A stretch of 64,000 nucleotides of DNA, taken from assembly GCF_016722895.1 (NCBI RefSeq), contig NZ_JAEQNA010000005.1, positions 248,001 to 312,000 of the forward strand, read 5' to 3'. The stretch comes from Ramlibacter aurantiacus (GTDB lineage: Bacteria > Pseudomonadota > Gammaproteobacteria > Burkholderiales > Burkholderiaceae_C). The first letter of the stretch is position 1, and the number at the start of each line of letters is the position of its first letter. Below are positions 36,856-46,994 of this stretch, piece after piece. Made by a program: the position numbers and the translations under genes. The notes beneath the pieces are model-generated. The model was given only the letters and a program-made list of their open reading frames with translations, was not told the DNA's origin and did no database searches.

Positions 36856-38139
36856 TCAACGGCCCATCGAGTTGCTGAGGGCCGCCGCGGCGCCGCCGCC
36901 GGGTGATTCGGGCAGCGCGTCGTTACCGGGCTGCCAGGGCACGGGTTCGGCGTGCACACGGCGGCCGGGCGCCGGCGCCGGCCCCATCAGGACGAGGTCG
37001 CCGGCGGACAGGCCATCCAGCACCTCGGCCGCGTCCAGGGTGCGCAGCCCCAGGCGCAACTTGCGCGCCTGCACCCGTCCGTCCCGGGCGACCCAGGCGG
37101 TGTCGGCGCCGCGCAGGGCCGCCAGCGGCATGACCAGGGCCTGCTCGCGGCGGCCGGTTTCGACTTCGACCGAGACGGTGAGGTCCTCGCGCAGGAAAGG
37201 GGGTGGGTCGGGCGGCAGGGACAGCTTGACCTCGATGGCACCGCGCTGGGCGTCCACCGACGGCGCCAGGCTGCTCACGCGCGCCGGGAAGCGCTGGCCG
37301 GGAAAGGCGTCGGCCACGGCCGTTGCCGTCTGGCCCACCCGCAGCTGCTCGAGGAAGCGTTCATCGACCAGCGCCACCAGCTGGCGCGGCCCTTCCAGCG
37401 CCAGCACCAGCAGGGCGCGCCCTGGCTGCACGATCTGGCCCGGCTCTACCTGCCTCCGCAGCACCCGGCCGGCGGTCGGCGCCAGCACCCGGGTCTGCGC
37501 CAGCCGGGCCTGGGCCGCCTGGACAGCGGCCCGGGCCAGCTCGAGCTGCGCCTGCGCCTGGGCGGTGTCGGTGCCGCGGTCGGCGGCGGCGCCGGCCTGC
37601 GCTCGCGCGGCATCGAGCTGGGCGGCAGCCACAGCGACGGCTCGGCGGGCATCGTCCAGCCTCGCCTCCGAGACGAAGCCCTGGGCCACCAGTTGTTCGT
37701 TGCGGGCCCACTCGGCGCGGGCATTGCGCCACTGCGCCTCGGCCTGAGCGACGGCGGCCTGCAGCGCCTGGCGGCCGGTGCTGCGCAGGCCGGCCAGCCG
37801 GGCCGCGGCCTGCCGCTCGGAGGCCTGCGCCTGCGCCAGCGCCGCCCGGAGTTCGGGTTGTTCGAGCTGGACCAGCAATTGGCCGGCCTCGACGCGGTCG
37901 CCTTCCCGCACCCGCACGGCTTCGACCCGCCCGGTGACCGTGGCGCCCAGCTCGACGCGCGAATCGGTGGCGACGCGGGCGGTGAACTGCAGCGTTCGCA
38001 CCAGGGGTGCGGATTGCACGCGCACCGCCGACGCCGGCTGCGGCCGCAGCGACGACCAGGCCCAGGCGCCGGCCAGGGCCAGCAGCACCGCGGCCGCGAT
38101 CCAGAGGCGGGGGCGTTGGAGCCAGCTGGCGGATGGCAT
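36856..38139 (-). CDS. Periplasmic adaptor of ABC exporter (MacA/HlyD family)
   Basis: This 427-residue membrane-fusion protein is anchored by an N-terminal helix (LWIAAAVLLALAGAWAW). The lipoyl-like half-motifs are GRVEAVRVREGDRVEAGQLLVQLE near residue 70 and VLAPTAGRVLRRQVEPGQIV near 230. They bracket a long Ala/Gln/Arg-rich helical hairpin that would reach TolC. It is the first gene of the three-gene exporter operon and starts seven bases after the ruvB stop, so it may also be read from the ruvB transcript. Confidence 0.9.
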   Translation of the reverse strand: MPSASWLQRPRLWIAAAVLLALAGAWAWSSLRPQPASAVRVQSAPLVRTLQFTARVATDSRVELGATVTGRVEAVRVREGDRVEAGQLLVQLEQPELRAALAQAQASERQAAARLAGLRSTGRQALQAAVAQAEAQWRNARAEWARNEQLVAQGFVSEARLDDARRAVAVAAAQLDAARAQAGAAADRGTDTAQAQAQLELARAAVQAAQARLAQTRVLAPTAGRVLRRQVEPGQIVQPGRALLVLALEGPRQLVALVDERFLEQLRVGQTATAVADAFPGQRFPARVSSLAPSVDAQRGAIEVKLSLPPDPPPFLREDLTVSVEVETGRREQALVMPLAALRGADTAWVARDGRVQARKLRLGLRTLDAAEVLDGLSAGDLVLMGPAPAPGRRVHAEPVPWQPGNDALPESPGGGAAAALSNSMGR

Positions 38140-38146
38140 CCGCCGC

Positions 38147-39205
38147 TCAGGGTTCGAAGAGGCCGCCCGCCACCTGGGGCGGGGTCAGGCCCAGGTGGCG
38201 CCAGGCGGCCTGGGTGGCGATGCGCCCCCGCGGGGTGCGCTGCAGGTAGCCCTGCTGGATCAGGTACGGCTCGATCACGTCTTCGATGGTGCCGGCCTCC
38301 TCACCGATGCTGGCCGCGATGTTGTCCAGGCCGACCGGGCCGCCGTCGAAACGGTGGATGACGGCTTCGAGCAGCTTGCGGTCCATCAGGTCGAATCCTT
38401 GCGGGTCGACATCGAGCATGGTCAGCGCCTTCTGGGCGATGTCCTGCGTGATGCGGCCATCGCCCTTGACCTCGGCATAGTCGCGCACCCGGCGCAGCAG
38501 CCGGTTGGCGATGCGCGGCGTGCCGCGTGAACGGCGGGCGATCTCCATGCCGCCGGCCTCGTCCATGGGCACCGTGAGCAGCCCGGCGCTGCGCTGGACG
38601 ATGCGGGCCAGTTCGTCCGGCGTGTAGAACTCCAGCCGGGCGACGATGCCGAAGCGGTCGCGCAGCGGGTTGGTGAGCATGCCGGCGCGCGTGGTGGCCC
38701 CGACCAGGGTGAACGGTTGCAGGTCGAGCTTGATCGACCGGGCGGCCGGCCCCTCGCCGATCATGATGTCGATCTGGTAGTCCTCCAGCGCCGGGTAGAG
38801 GATCTCCTCGACCACCGGCGACAGGCGGTGGATCTCGTCGATGAAGAGGACGTCGTTGCGCTCGAGGTTGGTGAGCAGCGCAGCCAGGTCGCGCGGCTTC
38901 TCCAGGACCGGGCCGGAGGTCTGGCGCAGATTCACGCCGAGCTCCTGCGCGATGATGTGCGAGAGCGTGGTCTTGCCCAAGCCGGGCGGGCCGAAGAGCA
39001 GCACGTGGTCGAGCGCCTCGCCGCGCCGGCGCGCGGCGCCGATGAAGATCTCGAGCTGTTCGCGGGTCTTGGCCTGGCCGACGTACTCCTGCAGCAGCTT
39101 GGGCCGCAGCGCCCGCTCCAGCGCCTCCTCGGCCGGCGAGGCCGGGGCCGCGGACACCATGCGGCGGGCCGGCTGCGGGGCGAAGTCGTCGGTCTGGATG
39201 CTCAT
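38147..39205 (-). CDS. ruvB: Holliday junction branch-migration helicase RuvB
   Basis: RuvB is the hexameric AAA+ motor that drives branch migration with RuvA. The 352-residue sequence has an N-terminal [19 protein letters not shown], Walker [10 protein letters not shown], Walker [13 protein letters not shown], sensor 1 GATTRAG and the arginine finger region [10 protein letters not shown]. The C-terminal winged helix ends HLGL. It is separated from ruvA by the protease gene at 39209, and only three bases lie between that gene and ruvB. Confidence 0.97.
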   Translation of the reverse strand: MSIQTDDFAPQPARRMVSAAPASPAEEALERALRPKLLQEYVGQAKTREQLEIFIGAARRRGEALDHVLLFGPPGLGKTTLSHIIAQELGVNLRQTSGPVLEKPRDLAALLTNLERNDVLFIDEIHRLSPVVEEILYPALEDYQIDIMIGEGPAARSIKLDLQPFTLVGATTRAGMLTNPLRDRFGIVARLEFYTPDELARIVQRSAGLLTVPMDEAGGMEIARRSRGTPRIANRLLRRVRDYAEVKGDGRITQDIAQKALTMLDVDPQGFDLMDRKLLEAVIHRFDGGPVGLDNIAASIGEEAGTIEDVIEPYLIQQGYLQRTPRGRIATQAAWRHLGLTPPQVAGGLFEP

Positions 39206-39208
39206 GGC

Positions 39209-40717
39209 TCAGCGAGCGCCCGGGACGTCACCGAGATAGCGATAGAGCGCCTCGCGATACGGAATATCGAGCCGGCCGTAGTAGTCGGCCTCGGCCGGAG
39301 CCCTGCAGCTGGCCCGGCCGGCGTAGAGATGGCCATGCACATAGTCGCGGGTGCCGATGCGATGGAACAGGGCCGAGCCACTGCTGCCGGACTCCGTGGT
39401 GCCGATGCTCCAGATGACGCGCGCGAACTCCAGGCCCGCCAGGTCGCAACTGGGCTCATCCGCGGCGGTGCAGCCGACATATCGGCTGATGGACCCCAGG
39501 CTCACCTTCAGCAGGTCACCCACCGGATGATGCAGGCCGGCCACGGCGGAGCCGGCATTCGGGGCGGTGAGCACCGACCCGGCGAACTGCACGCCCGCGG
39601 GCGGGCGCGCGGCCAGCCGCAGGAATGCGGTATCGGTGCGGCTGGACTGGTACAGCAGTTCGGCACCACCCTCCAGGCGCACGCTGGACCTGCTGAGCAG
39701 TCCGCTGTTGCAGGAGGACGACCGGTAGAACCAGTAGGTGACGAGGCTGGAGGCAGCGGCCTGGTCACCGATGCAATGCCGGGCGGAGAGGAACCAGGGG
39801 GTGCCGCTCACGGCCGTATCCGCCATCAACGTGCCGGTGCACAGGAAGGAGCTGCCTTCGCTGACGAACACCATGCGTGCCACCGAGCGGGATTCGTCCA
39901 GGTATTCGCTGCGGCACATGGCGTCGACGTTGCAGGTATCTGCCCTGCCGTTCTTGAGGAAGACATCATCGCCGCGGAGCAGGTCGACCCAGAGGTGCGA
40001 CAGGAGCGGTACCGACAGCTCGACCTGGCTGGCTTCGGCCCCGGGCGGCAGGATGACGTCCAGTCGCGCCTGCGGGCCGCTCACGGGGGGCAGCCAGAAC
40101 ATGTGACCCGCGGCGCCGGCCCGACGATCCCGGGCCAGCGAGTCGAGCACCTGGGCACCGCTGAACTCCGCCACGTCCGCGCCGTCGGCGCCCGAAACCC
40201 GGACCAGCGCCCCGGCGGGCAGCCGCCCGACGTTCAGTCCCAGCCGCACCGACGCGGCGCCTTCGGAGCGGAAGCTCGCCGCACCGGCGATGCGGCCCTC
40301 AGCGGTGCGCTGCCAGCCCAACAGGCGGGTGGTCGCGGCGGCCGTGGAACTGGCGGGCAGTTCGCGCGCGGCGCCCACCTGGCGCCGGGTGTTGTTCGCG
40401 TGGCCCAGGCCGGCGGATTTCAGCGCGGCATCCATCGCGGCTGGCGGCAGCGGGGCCAGCCGCACCAGCGGTGCCGTCGGCGAACCCGCCGGCCGCGGCG
40501 CGGCCACGGGCACGGCCGCCGACTTGGCGGCCAGGACCGCGTCGTCATACGGCTCGATTCGCGGCGGTGAGTTGGTCGAGCCACCGGTGGCGGGTCCGTT
40601 GGTGGGGCCGACCGGTGTTTCAGCCGGATCGCTGGGCGTGCCATCGCCACCGCCACAGGCGATCAAGCCGGTCGACAGCAGCACGGCCAGGGTGAAGGCT
40701 TGAAGCTGGCGCCTCAT
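39209..40717 (-). CDS. Secreted trypsin-like serine protease, lipoprotein (lysyl-endopeptidase-like)
   Basis: This 502-residue protein begins with a lipoprotein signal (LLSTGLIAC, Cys21) and a Gly/Pro/Thr linker, so it is probably tethered to the outer membrane. The C-terminal half is a chymotrypsin-fold protease: His314 (LSARHCIG), Asp362 (SRTDTAFLRL) and Ser446 (ESGSSGSALF). The many cysteines (CNVDAMC, CTG, HC, CNSG, CTAADEPSC, SCRAP) fit the disulfides of the Achromobacter lysyl-endopeptidase group. The region between about 130 and 270 looks like a pro- or beta-sandwich domain. It interrupts ruvA-ruvB. Confidence 0.85.
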   Translation of the reverse strand: MRRQLQAFTLAVLLSTGLIACGGGDGTPSDPAETPVGPTNGPATGGSTNSPPRIEPYDDAVLAAKSAAVPVAAPRPAGSPTAPLVRLAPLPPAAMDAALKSAGLGHANNTRRQVGAARELPASSTAAATTRLLGWQRTAEGRIAGAASFRSEGAASVRLGLNVGRLPAGALVRVSGADGADVAEFSGAQVLDSLARDRRAGAAGHMFWLPPVSGPQARLDVILPPGAEASQVELSVPLLSHLWVDLLRGDDVFLKNGRADTCNVDAMCRSEYLDESRSVARMVFVSEGSSFLCTGTLMADTAVSGTPWFLSARHCIGDQAAASSLVTYWFYRSSSCNSGLLSRSSVRLEGGAELLYQSSRTDTAFLRLAARPPAGVQFAGSVLTAPNAGSAVAGLHHPVGDLLKVSLGSISRYVGCTAADEPSCDLAGLEFARVIWSIGTTESGSSGSALFHRIGTRDYVHGHLYAGRASCRAPAEADYYGRLDIPYREALYRYLGDVPGAR

Positions 40718-40805
40718 CGAGTTCCCTTTTATTTGCGTTCAGATCGGCTGATTGTGGCCGGCAAAGCGCGTCTCCGCCGGCTCCGGAAGAGCCGGGTGCA
40801 TCGGC

Positions 40806-41381
40806 CTACTTCGCCAGTGCGCGCAAAGCGGCCTTGATGCCTTCGCCCACCCCGATGCCGGGCGGCAGCGGCTTGAGCGCGGCGGTGGCCTCGCGCTCGC
40901 TGTAGCCCAGCGCCAGCAGCGCCTGCAGGATGTCGGCCTGTTCGTCCGTGGCCGCGCCACCCGGCAGCGGACCCAGGTCGGCACCGATCTTCCCCTTGAG
41001 TTCGAGCAGCAGGCGCTCGGCTGTTTTCTTGCCGATGCCCGGCACCTTGGTCAGCCGGCCGGCATCCTGGGCCGTGACGGCCTGCGCAATGTCGGCCACG
41101 CTCATGCCGGAGAGGATGGACAACGCCGTGCGAGGCCCGACACCGGAGATGCGGATCAACTGGCGGAAGGCCTCTCGCTCGCTGGCGCTCCCGAAGCCAT
41201 AGAGCACCTGGGCGTCTTCACGCACGACGAAATGGGTGAGGAGCGAGACGCGCTCCCCCAGGCCCGGCAGGTTGTAGAACGTGCTCATGGGCACATCGAC
41301 CTCGTAGCCGACGCCGTGGCACTCCAGCAGCACCTGCGGCGGGTTCTTGTCGGCCAGCGTTCCCGTCAATTTGCCTATCAT
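40806..41381 (-). CDS. ruvA: Holliday junction DNA-binding protein RuvA
   Basis: This 191-residue protein starts [12 protein letters not shown], typical for RuvA. It has the OB domain (1-65), two helix-hairpin-helix motifs ([16 protein letters not shown] and [16 protein letters not shown]), a flexible linker and the C-terminal domain that contacts RuvB ([16 protein letters not shown]). It is divergent from phoH. After its stop codon a 7-bp hairpin (40777-40783 with 40789-40795) precedes the protease gene. Confidence 0.97.
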   Translation of the reverse strand: MIGKLTGTLADKNPPQVLLECHGVGYEVDVPMSTFYNLPGLGERVSLLTHFVVREDAQVLYGFGSASEREAFRQLIRISGVGPRTALSILSGMSVADIAQAVTAQDAGRLTKVPGIGKKTAERLLLELKGKIGADLGPLPGGAATDEQADILQALLALGYSEREATAALKPLPPGIGVGEGIKAALRALAK

Positions 41382-41407
41382 GCGTGTCCTCCCATGGAAT
41401 TATCAGC

Positions 41408-42367
41408 TTGATCCTCAGGCACACTTTTTCGCCGCCCAACAACACGCGGCTGGCCCATCTCTGCGGCCCCACCGACGAACACCTGCGAACCATCGAGTTG
41501 GCCTTGCAGGTGTCCATTGCCCATCGCAGCGAACAGTTCAAGATCGAGGGGCCCAAGCCGCGTGCCGAGCGCGCCCTCGAGGTGCTGCAAGCGCTGTACG
41601 AGATCGCCGCGCGTCCGATTCCGGCCGAGACCGTGCAGCTGATGCTCACCGCGGAGCAGAGCATCGAGCAGGCCGAGGACGGTTCGCTGGTGTTGCACAC
41701 GCGGCGCAGCGACCTGAAGGCGCGCACGCCCAACCAGGGCGTGTACCTGGACAACATCGCCAACCACGACATCACCTTCGGCATCGGCCCGGCGGGCACC
41801 GGCAAGACCTACCTCGCCGTGGCCTGCGCGGTGGACGCGCTCGAACGCAGCAGCGTGCAGCGCATCGTGCTGACGCGACCCGCGGTGGAGGCCGGCGAGA
41901 AGCTCGGGTTCCTCCCAGGTGACCTGTCGCAGAAGGTCGACCCCTATCTGCGGCCGCTTTATGACGCGCTCTATGACTTGATGGGCTTCGAGCGGGTGAC
42001 CAAGGCCTTCGAGCGCAATGCACTCGAAATCGCGCCGCTGGCCTTCATGCGCGGACGCACGCTGAACAACGCCTTCGTCATCCTGGACGAGGCGCAGAAC
42101 ACCACCCCCGAGCAGATGAAGATGTTCCTCACCCGCATCGGCTTCGGCAGCAAGTGCGTGGTGACGGGCGACATCAGCCAGATCGACCTGCCGCGCGGCC
42201 AGCTCTCCGGGCTGGTGGAGGCCGAGCGCATCCTCAGGCGGGTCAAGGGCATCGCCCATACGCATTTCACCAGTGCCGACGTGGTGCGCCATCCGCTGGT
42301 GGCGCGCATCGTCGACGCCTACGACAAGGCGCGCAAGAAGGAGCCGGTCGAACCGGCCCCGGCATGA
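41408..42367 (+). CDS. phoH: PhoH-like ATPase
   Basis: This cytoplasmic P-loop ATPase of the PhoH/YbeZ type has 319 residues from the TTG at 41408 ([19 protein letters not shown]). A GTG at 41384 would add eight residues; neither start has a good ribosome-binding site. Motifs are [30 protein letters not shown], the Walker B region [11 protein letters not shown] and [10 protein letters not shown]. It overlaps ybeY by ATGA, matching the conserved ybeZ-ybeY pairing in RNA processing and ribosome quality control. Confidence 0.92.
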   Translation: MILRHTFSPPNNTRLAHLCGPTDEHLRTIELALQVSIAHRSEQFKIEGPKPRAERALEVLQALYEIAARPIPAETVQLMLTAEQSIEQAEDGSLVLHTRRSDLKARTPNQGVYLDNIANHDITFGIGPAGTGKTYLAVACAVDALERSSVQRIVLTRPAVEAGEKLGFLPGDLSQKVDPYLRPLYDALYDLMGFERVTKAFERNALEIAPLAFMRGRTLNNAFVILDEAQNTTPEQMKMFLTRIGFGSKCVVTGDISQIDLPRGQLSGLVEAERILRRVKGIAHTHFTSADVVRHPLVARIVDAYDKARKKEPVEPAPA

Positions 42368-42816
42368 GCACCAGCCCAGTCGCGCTGAGCCTTCAATTCG
42401 GTCGGTTTCCCGGTGTGGATGCGCACCGCGCGTTGCTGCGGCGCGATCGCGTGCGCCGGTGGCTGGCCCACGCCATGCAGGGCCCGGCCGAGGTGGCGGT
42501 GCGCATCGTCGGCGAGGACGAAGGGCAGGCGCTGAACCGGCAGTTCCGCGGCAAGGACTACCCGACCAACGTACTCACCTTCGACTACGCGAGCGAGCCG
42601 GTGGTGGCCTGCGACCTGGTGCTGTGCGGCCCGGTGGTCGCGCGCGAGGCCGCCGCCCAGCGCAAGACACTGGAGGAGCACTACGCGCATTTGCTGGTGC
42701 ACGGCGCACTGCACGCCCAGGGCTGGGACCACGAGACGAACGAGCGCGAAGCGGCCGAGATGGAAAACCTGGAGATCCTGCTGCTTGGAGCGCTGGGCTA
42801 CCCCAACCCCTATTGA
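42364..42816 (+). CDS. ybeY: rRNA maturation endoribonuclease YbeY
   Basis: YbeY is a zinc-dependent RNase needed for 16S rRNA 3'-end maturation. The 150-residue protein has the metal motif [11 protein letters not shown] (H-x3-H-x5-H) and the upstream signature [11 protein letters not shown]. It is coupled to phoH by a 4-base overlap. Its last seven bases overlap the end of the convergent dtd gene. Confidence 0.95.
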   Translation: MSTSPVALSLQFGRFPGVDAHRALLRRDRVRRWLAHAMQGPAEVAVRIVGEDEGQALNRQFRGKDYPTNVLTFDYASEPVVACDLVLCGPVVAREAAAQRKTLEEHYAHLLVHGALHAQGWDHETNEREAAEMENLEILLLGALGYPNPY

Positions 42817-43250
42817 ATGCGCAGCGGGATGGTGACGGGGCCGTCGTTCACCAGCTGGACCTGCATGTGCGCGCCGAACTCGCCGCAGGCCACCTCCGCA
42901 TGGATCTTCCGCGCCTGCGCCAGCAGGTACTCGTAGAGGGCGCGACCGAGATCGGGTGGCGCAGCCTGGGTGAAGCTGGGGCGGTTGCCGCCCGAGGTAT
43001 CGGCAGCCAGGGTGAATTGACTCACCAGCAGCAGACCGCCGCCGGTGTCCTGCAGGCTGCGGTTCATGCGGCCTTGTTCATCGCCAAAGATGCGCAGCTT
43101 GAGCAGCCTGGCCAGCAGGCGATCGGCGTGGTGCGGGGTGTCCGCGGGTTCGGCGCACACGAGCACGAGCAGCCCCGCGCCGATCTCGCCGACGGTGCGG
43201 TCGTCCACCCGCACGCGCGCCTCGCTCACGCGTTGGACCAGCGCCAGCAT
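42810..43250 (-). CDS. dtd: D-aminoacyl-tRNA deacylase
   Basis: Dtd removes D-amino acids (and glycine from tRNA-Ala) mischarged on tRNA. The 146-residue sequence has [13 protein letters not shown] at the start, the active-site SQFTLAAD and the cross-subunit GPVTIPL motif near the C-terminus, plus [12 protein letters not shown]. Its start codon overlaps the stop of the CDF transporter gene by one base, and its end overlaps ybeY by seven. Confidence 0.96.
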   Translation of the reverse strand: MLALVQRVSEARVRVDDRTVGEIGAGLLVLVCAEPADTPHHADRLLARLLKLRIFGDEQGRMNRSLQDTGGGLLLVSQFTLAADTSGGNRPSFTQAAPPDLGRALYEYLLAQARKIHAEVACGEFGAHMQVQLVNDGPVTIPLRIQ

Positions 43251-44188
43251 CAGCGGCCTTCCCCCGGCCGGTCCGGCACGGCGACGGGCGCATGCGCCTC
43301 GACATCGTCCGGCAGCAGCTGGATGGTGGCGCGCAGGCCCGGTACCGCGTCGATCAGCGCGCGCTCGACCTCGTTGCGCAGCTCGGCCGCCCGCCCCAGG
43401 GTCCAGTGGGCGGGCACGTGCATGTGCAGGTCGACGAAACGCCGCTGGCCGGCCTTGCGGGTGGCGACGTGGTCGAAGCGGATGGGCAATTGCGAGAACC
43501 GCGCAAGCGTGCGCTGGATCTGCGACTGCACCTCCTCTTCGAGCGCCTGGTCCATCAGCCCATGCGACGAGCGCCGCAGCAGCGAAAAGCCTTCACGCAG
43601 GATGTTCAGGGCGACGCCGATCGCCACCAGCGGATCGAGCCACAGCCACCCGGTGAGCCAGGCCGCGCCGACGCCCACCACGACCCCGGCGGAGGTCCAG
43701 ACATCGGTGATGAGGTGGCGACCATCCGCCTCCAGCGCGATCGATCGATGCCGGCGCGCCACGTCGAGCATGACCCAGGCCAGCAGGCCATTGAATGCCG
43801 AGCTGATCACCGACAGCCCCAGCCCCCAATCCAGCCGCTGCAGGGGCTGCGGCTCCAGCATGCGCGAGGCCCCCGCCCAGATGATCGCCAGCGCCGCCAG
43901 CAGGATCAGCAGGCCCTCGAACCCCGAAGAGAAGTACTCGGCCTTGTGGTGTCCATAAGGATGCTCCAAATCGGGCGGCCGCGCGGCGAGGGTGACCATG
44001 GTCAGCGCGAACATGGCGCTGCCGAGGTTGACCAGCGACTCCAGCGCATCGGACAGCAGCCCCACCGAGTCGGTCAGCCACCAGGCCAGGGTCTTGAGCG
44101 TGATGGTCAGCAGCGCGACCGCGATCGAAGCCGACAGCAGGTGGCGCGGCGTGAGCCGCTCGATCCATGGCGCGGGCGCAGCCGCCAT
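43250..44188 (-). CDS. Cation diffusion facilitator (CDF) metal transporter
   Basis: This 312-residue protein has six predicted membrane helices and a C-terminal cytoplasmic metal-sensing domain ([13 protein letters not shown]). The second helix carries [15 protein letters not shown], with Asp/Glu and Asn at the usual site-A positions. The fifth carries [16 protein letters not shown] with the His-x3-Asp pair. Such proteins exchange cytoplasmic Zn2+, Fe2+ or Mn2+ for protons. The E-x3-N variant in helix 2 is common in a large CDF subgroup, so the metal cannot be assigned. It is transcribed with dtd, between tyrS and dtd. Confidence 0.9.
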   Translation of the reverse strand: MAAAPAPWIERLTPRHLLSASIAVALLTITLKTLAWWLTDSVGLLSDALESLVNLGSAMFALTMVTLAARPPDLEHPYGHHKAEYFSSGFEGLLILLAALAIIWAGASRMLEPQPLQRLDWGLGLSVISSAFNGLLAWVMLDVARRHRSIALEADGRHLITDVWTSAGVVVGVGAAWLTGWLWLDPLVAIGVALNILREGFSLLRRSSHGLMDQALEEEVQSQIQRTLARFSQLPIRFDHVATRKAGQRRFVDLHMHVPAHWTLGRAAELRNEVERALIDAVPGLRATIQLLPDDVEAHAPVAVPDRPGEGR

Positions 44189-44198
44189 CAGACGGTCA

Positions 44199-45434
44199 TC
44201 AGCCGATCGTGACCCGCGCGAACTTGCGCTTGCCCACCTGCACCACGTAGGTGCCCGATGGCAGTTTCAGTGCCTTGTCGCTGACCAGTCCCTGGTCGAT
44301 GCGGACGCCGCCGCCGTCGATCAGGCGGTTGGCCTCGGAGGTCGAGGGCGCCAGGCCGGACTGCTTGAGCAGCTGGCCCACGAGGATGGGCGCGCCGGCC
44401 AGGGTGACTTCCGGAATCTGCTCCGGCACGCCGCCGCGGCTGCGGTTGACGAAATCGTGCTCGGCCGCGTCGGCCGCGCCGGCCCCGTGGAAGCGCGCGG
44501 TGATCTCCCGCGCCAGCAGAACCTTGGCATCGCGCGGGTTGCGCCCGCCTTCGACTTCGCCTCGCAGCCTGGCAATTTCCGCCTCGCTGCGGAAGCTCAG
44601 CAGAGGCCACCAGCGCCACATGAGGTCGTCGGAGATCGACATCACCTTGGCGAACATGGTGTTGGGTTCTTCGGTGACGCCGATGTAGTTGCCCTTGCTC
44701 TTGGACATCTTCTCGACCCCGTCCAGCCCTTCGAGCAGCGGCATGGTCAGCACGCACTGCGGCTCCTGCCCCCACTCCTGCTGCAAGTGTCGCCCCATCA
44801 GCAGGTTGAACTTCTGGTCGGTGCCGCCCAGCTCGAGGTCGCTCTTCAGGGCCACCGAGTCGTAGCCCTGCATCAGCGGGTACAGGAATTCGTGCACCGA
44901 AATGCTGCGGCCATCGGTGAAGCGGCGGTGGAAGTCGTCGCGCTCCATCATGCGGGCGACCGTGTACCTGGAGGCCAACTGGATCATCCCGCGCGCGCCG
45001 AGCGCATCGCACCACTCGCTGTTGTATCGGATCTCGGTTCGGGCTGGATCGAGCACCAGGCTCGCCTGGCGGTAGTAGGTCTCGGCGTTGGACTTGATCT
45101 GCTCGGCCGTGAGCGGCGGCCGTGTGGTGTTGCGCCCCGAGGGGTCCCCGATCATGGAGGTGAAGTCACCGATCAGGAAGATCACCTGGTGGCCCAGGTC
45201 TTGCAACTGGCGCATCTTGTTGAGCACCACCGTGTGACCGAGGTGGATGTCGGGCGCCGTGGGATCCAGCCCCAGCTTGATGCGCAGCGGCACCCCGGTG
45301 TGGGCACTGCGAGCGAGCTTTTGCAGCCAGTCATCCTGCGGCAGCAGCTCCTCGCAGCCGCGCAGCGTGACCGCCATGGCTTCGCGCACATCCTGCGTCA
45401 CGGCGAAGCTCTTGGTTACAACTGCTTGATTCAT
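44199..45434 (-). CDS. tyrS: Tyrosyl-tRNA synthetase
   Basis: This class I synthetase charges tRNA-Tyr. The 411-residue sequence has the HIGH-type motif HLGH (64-67), the tRNA/ATP loop KMSKS ([11 protein letters not shown]) and a C-terminal S4 RNA-binding domain ([16 protein letters not shown]). Spacing and size fit the TyrRS form lacking the long insertion (TyrZ-like). The gene is divergent from the M23 peptidase at 45612, with a 177-base gap that holds a TATACT hexamer at 45472-45477 but no convincing -35 partner. Confidence 0.96.
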   Translation of the reverse strand: MNQAVVTKSFAVTQDVREAMAVTLRGCEELLPQDDWLQKLARSAHTGVPLRIKLGLDPTAPDIHLGHTVVLNKMRQLQDLGHQVIFLIGDFTSMIGDPSGRNTTRPPLTAEQIKSNAETYYRQASLVLDPARTEIRYNSEWCDALGARGMIQLASRYTVARMMERDDFHRRFTDGRSISVHEFLYPLMQGYDSVALKSDLELGGTDQKFNLLMGRHLQQEWGQEPQCVLTMPLLEGLDGVEKMSKSKGNYIGVTEEPNTMFAKVMSISDDLMWRWWPLLSFRSEAEIARLRGEVEGGRNPRDAKVLLAREITARFHGAGAADAAEHDFVNRSRGGVPEQIPEVTLAGAPILVGQLLKQSGLAPSTSEANRLIDGGGVRIDQGLVSDKALKLPSGTYVVQVGKRKFARVTIG

Positions 45435-45611
45435 ATGAAATTTTTCGCAATAGCTCAGCCGGGCGTGTGGCTATACTCTCGCGAGTTTTTTGGGAAGGCC
45501 GATTCTAGTTGCGCCCTCTCGGTGCACCCTGATCGGCCGCTCGCGCGGACATCCAGCCGGCATGCCGACTGCAGGACACAACAAGAGACACCCGCAAGCT
45601 AAGGACCCAGA

Positions 45612-46973
45612 TTGAAAAGAAACGGATTACTGGCCAGCGGCGACGCCCTCCTCGCGCAGGCTGCCGGCCTGTTGCAACGCTACCCTCGCCACGTCACGGG
45701 CCTGATTGCGGCCTTGCTGCTGGGCGGCGGCGGCGGCGCGTTCGCGGTGGCCTCCTTCGGCCCTGATCCGGCGGACCTGCCCGTCCGCCAGGTGGTCGAA
45801 TCCGTGAACACCCTCCCGATCGACCAGCAGATCGAGGCGCTCGAGTCGCACGCCCTGCGGCTGTTCCGCTCCGACACCCTGCGAGCCACCGACACGGTCG
45901 ACACGCTGCTGGCGCGCCTCGGACTGCACGACACGGCTGCCGCCATCTTTCTTCGCAACGATCCGTTGTTCCGCACCCAGGTGCTGCGCCGGCCCGGCCG
46001 CATGGTCACTGCCGAGGGCAGTGCCGACCACCGCCTTGAAAAGCTCACCGCCCGCTGGGCGTCGGAGACCGCGGGCCAGTTCCACCGGCTGGTCATCGAG
46101 CGCAACCCCGACGGGCACCTGCTCAGCCGGGTCGAAACAGGCCAGCTGGTCGCGTCTGCCCGCCTGGGCAGCGGCGTCATCCGCAGTTCGCTATTCGCAG
46201 CCGTGGACGACGCGCAGATTCCGGAGGAAGTCGCCGTGCAGGTGGCCGACATCCTGGGCAGCCGGGTCGACTTCCACCGCGGGCTGCGCAAGGGCGACTC
46301 GTTCAACATCGTCTACGAGGTGCTGGTGGCCGATGGCGAACCGCTGCGCACCGGCCGGGTGCTGTCCGTGGAATTCGACAACAACGGCAAGCATCACACG
46401 GCCATGTGGTTCCGCGAAGCCGGCAAGAAAGGCGCCTACTACGCGCTGGACGGCACCAGCCTGCAAAGTGCCTACCTGGCCTCGCCGATGGAGTTCTCGC
46501 GCGTCACCAGCGGGTTCTCCATGCGCTTCCACCCGATCCTGAAGCAATGGCGCGCCCACCTGGGCACCGACTACGGCGCGCCCACCGGCACGCCGGTGCG
46601 GGTGGTGGGCGACGGGGTGGTCGAGTTCGCGGGCTGGCAGAACGGCTTCGGCAACGTGGTCATCGTTCGCCACAACGCCAGCGACACGACCCTGTATGCA
46701 CACCTCAGCCGCATGGACGTGCGCAAGGGCCATTCGGTCACGCAGGGGCAGCGCATCGGCGCCGTAGGCGCCACCGGCTGGGCCACCGGGCCCCATCTGC
46801 ATTACGAGTTCCGCATCAACGGCCAGCACCAGGACCCGGTGCTGGTGGCGCGCAAGAGCGAGGGCGTGAAGCTGTCGGCCGAGGCGCTGCCAGCCTTCCG
46901 CAGCGCCGCGACGGCGATGCGGCTCAAGCTCGATGCCGCGGCACGGGTGGCCGAAGTCGCCTCCATCGAGTAA
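45612..46973 (+). CDS. M23 peptidoglycan endopeptidase, membrane anchored
   Basis: The TTG at 45612 has AAGGA upstream and gives 453 residues. One membrane segment (about residues 26-46, with a GGGGG run) is followed by a periplasmic OapA/LysM-like region and the LytM catalytic domain. Catalytic and zinc motifs are HLGTDYGAPTGTPV, the loop LYAHLS and GPHLHYEFR. The family (MepM/YebA) cuts peptide cross-links of murein. The gene precedes anmK, so cell-wall cutting and recycling functions are adjacent. The leader of the mRNA may be 130 bases or more. Confidence 0.9.
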   Translation: MKRNGLLASGDALLAQAAGLLQRYPRHVTGLIAALLLGGGGGAFAVASFGPDPADLPVRQVVESVNTLPIDQQIEALESHALRLFRSDTLRATDTVDTLLARLGLHDTAAAIFLRNDPLFRTQVLRRPGRMVTAEGSADHRLEKLTARWASETAGQFHRLVIERNPDGHLLSRVETGQLVASARLGSGVIRSSLFAAVDDAQIPEEVAVQVADILGSRVDFHRGLRKGDSFNIVYEVLVADGEPLRTGRVLSVEFDNNGKHHTAMWFREAGKKGAYYALDGTSLQSAYLASPMEFSRVTSGFSMRFHPILKQWRAHLGTDYGAPTGTPVRVVGDGVVEFAGWQNGFGNVVIVRHNASDTTLYAHLSRMDVRKGHSVTQGQRIGAVGATGWATGPHLHYEFRINGQHQDPVLVARKSEGVKLSAEALPAFRSAATAMRLKLDAAARVAEVASIE

Positions 46974-46994
46974 GGGCGCGCCAGCGCGGTTTCG

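Noticed and set aside
45435-45611. Promoter with TATACT at 45472 between tyrS and the M23 gene
   Set aside because: No acceptable -35 hexamer at 16-18 bases and no extended -10, so it was mentioned but not called.
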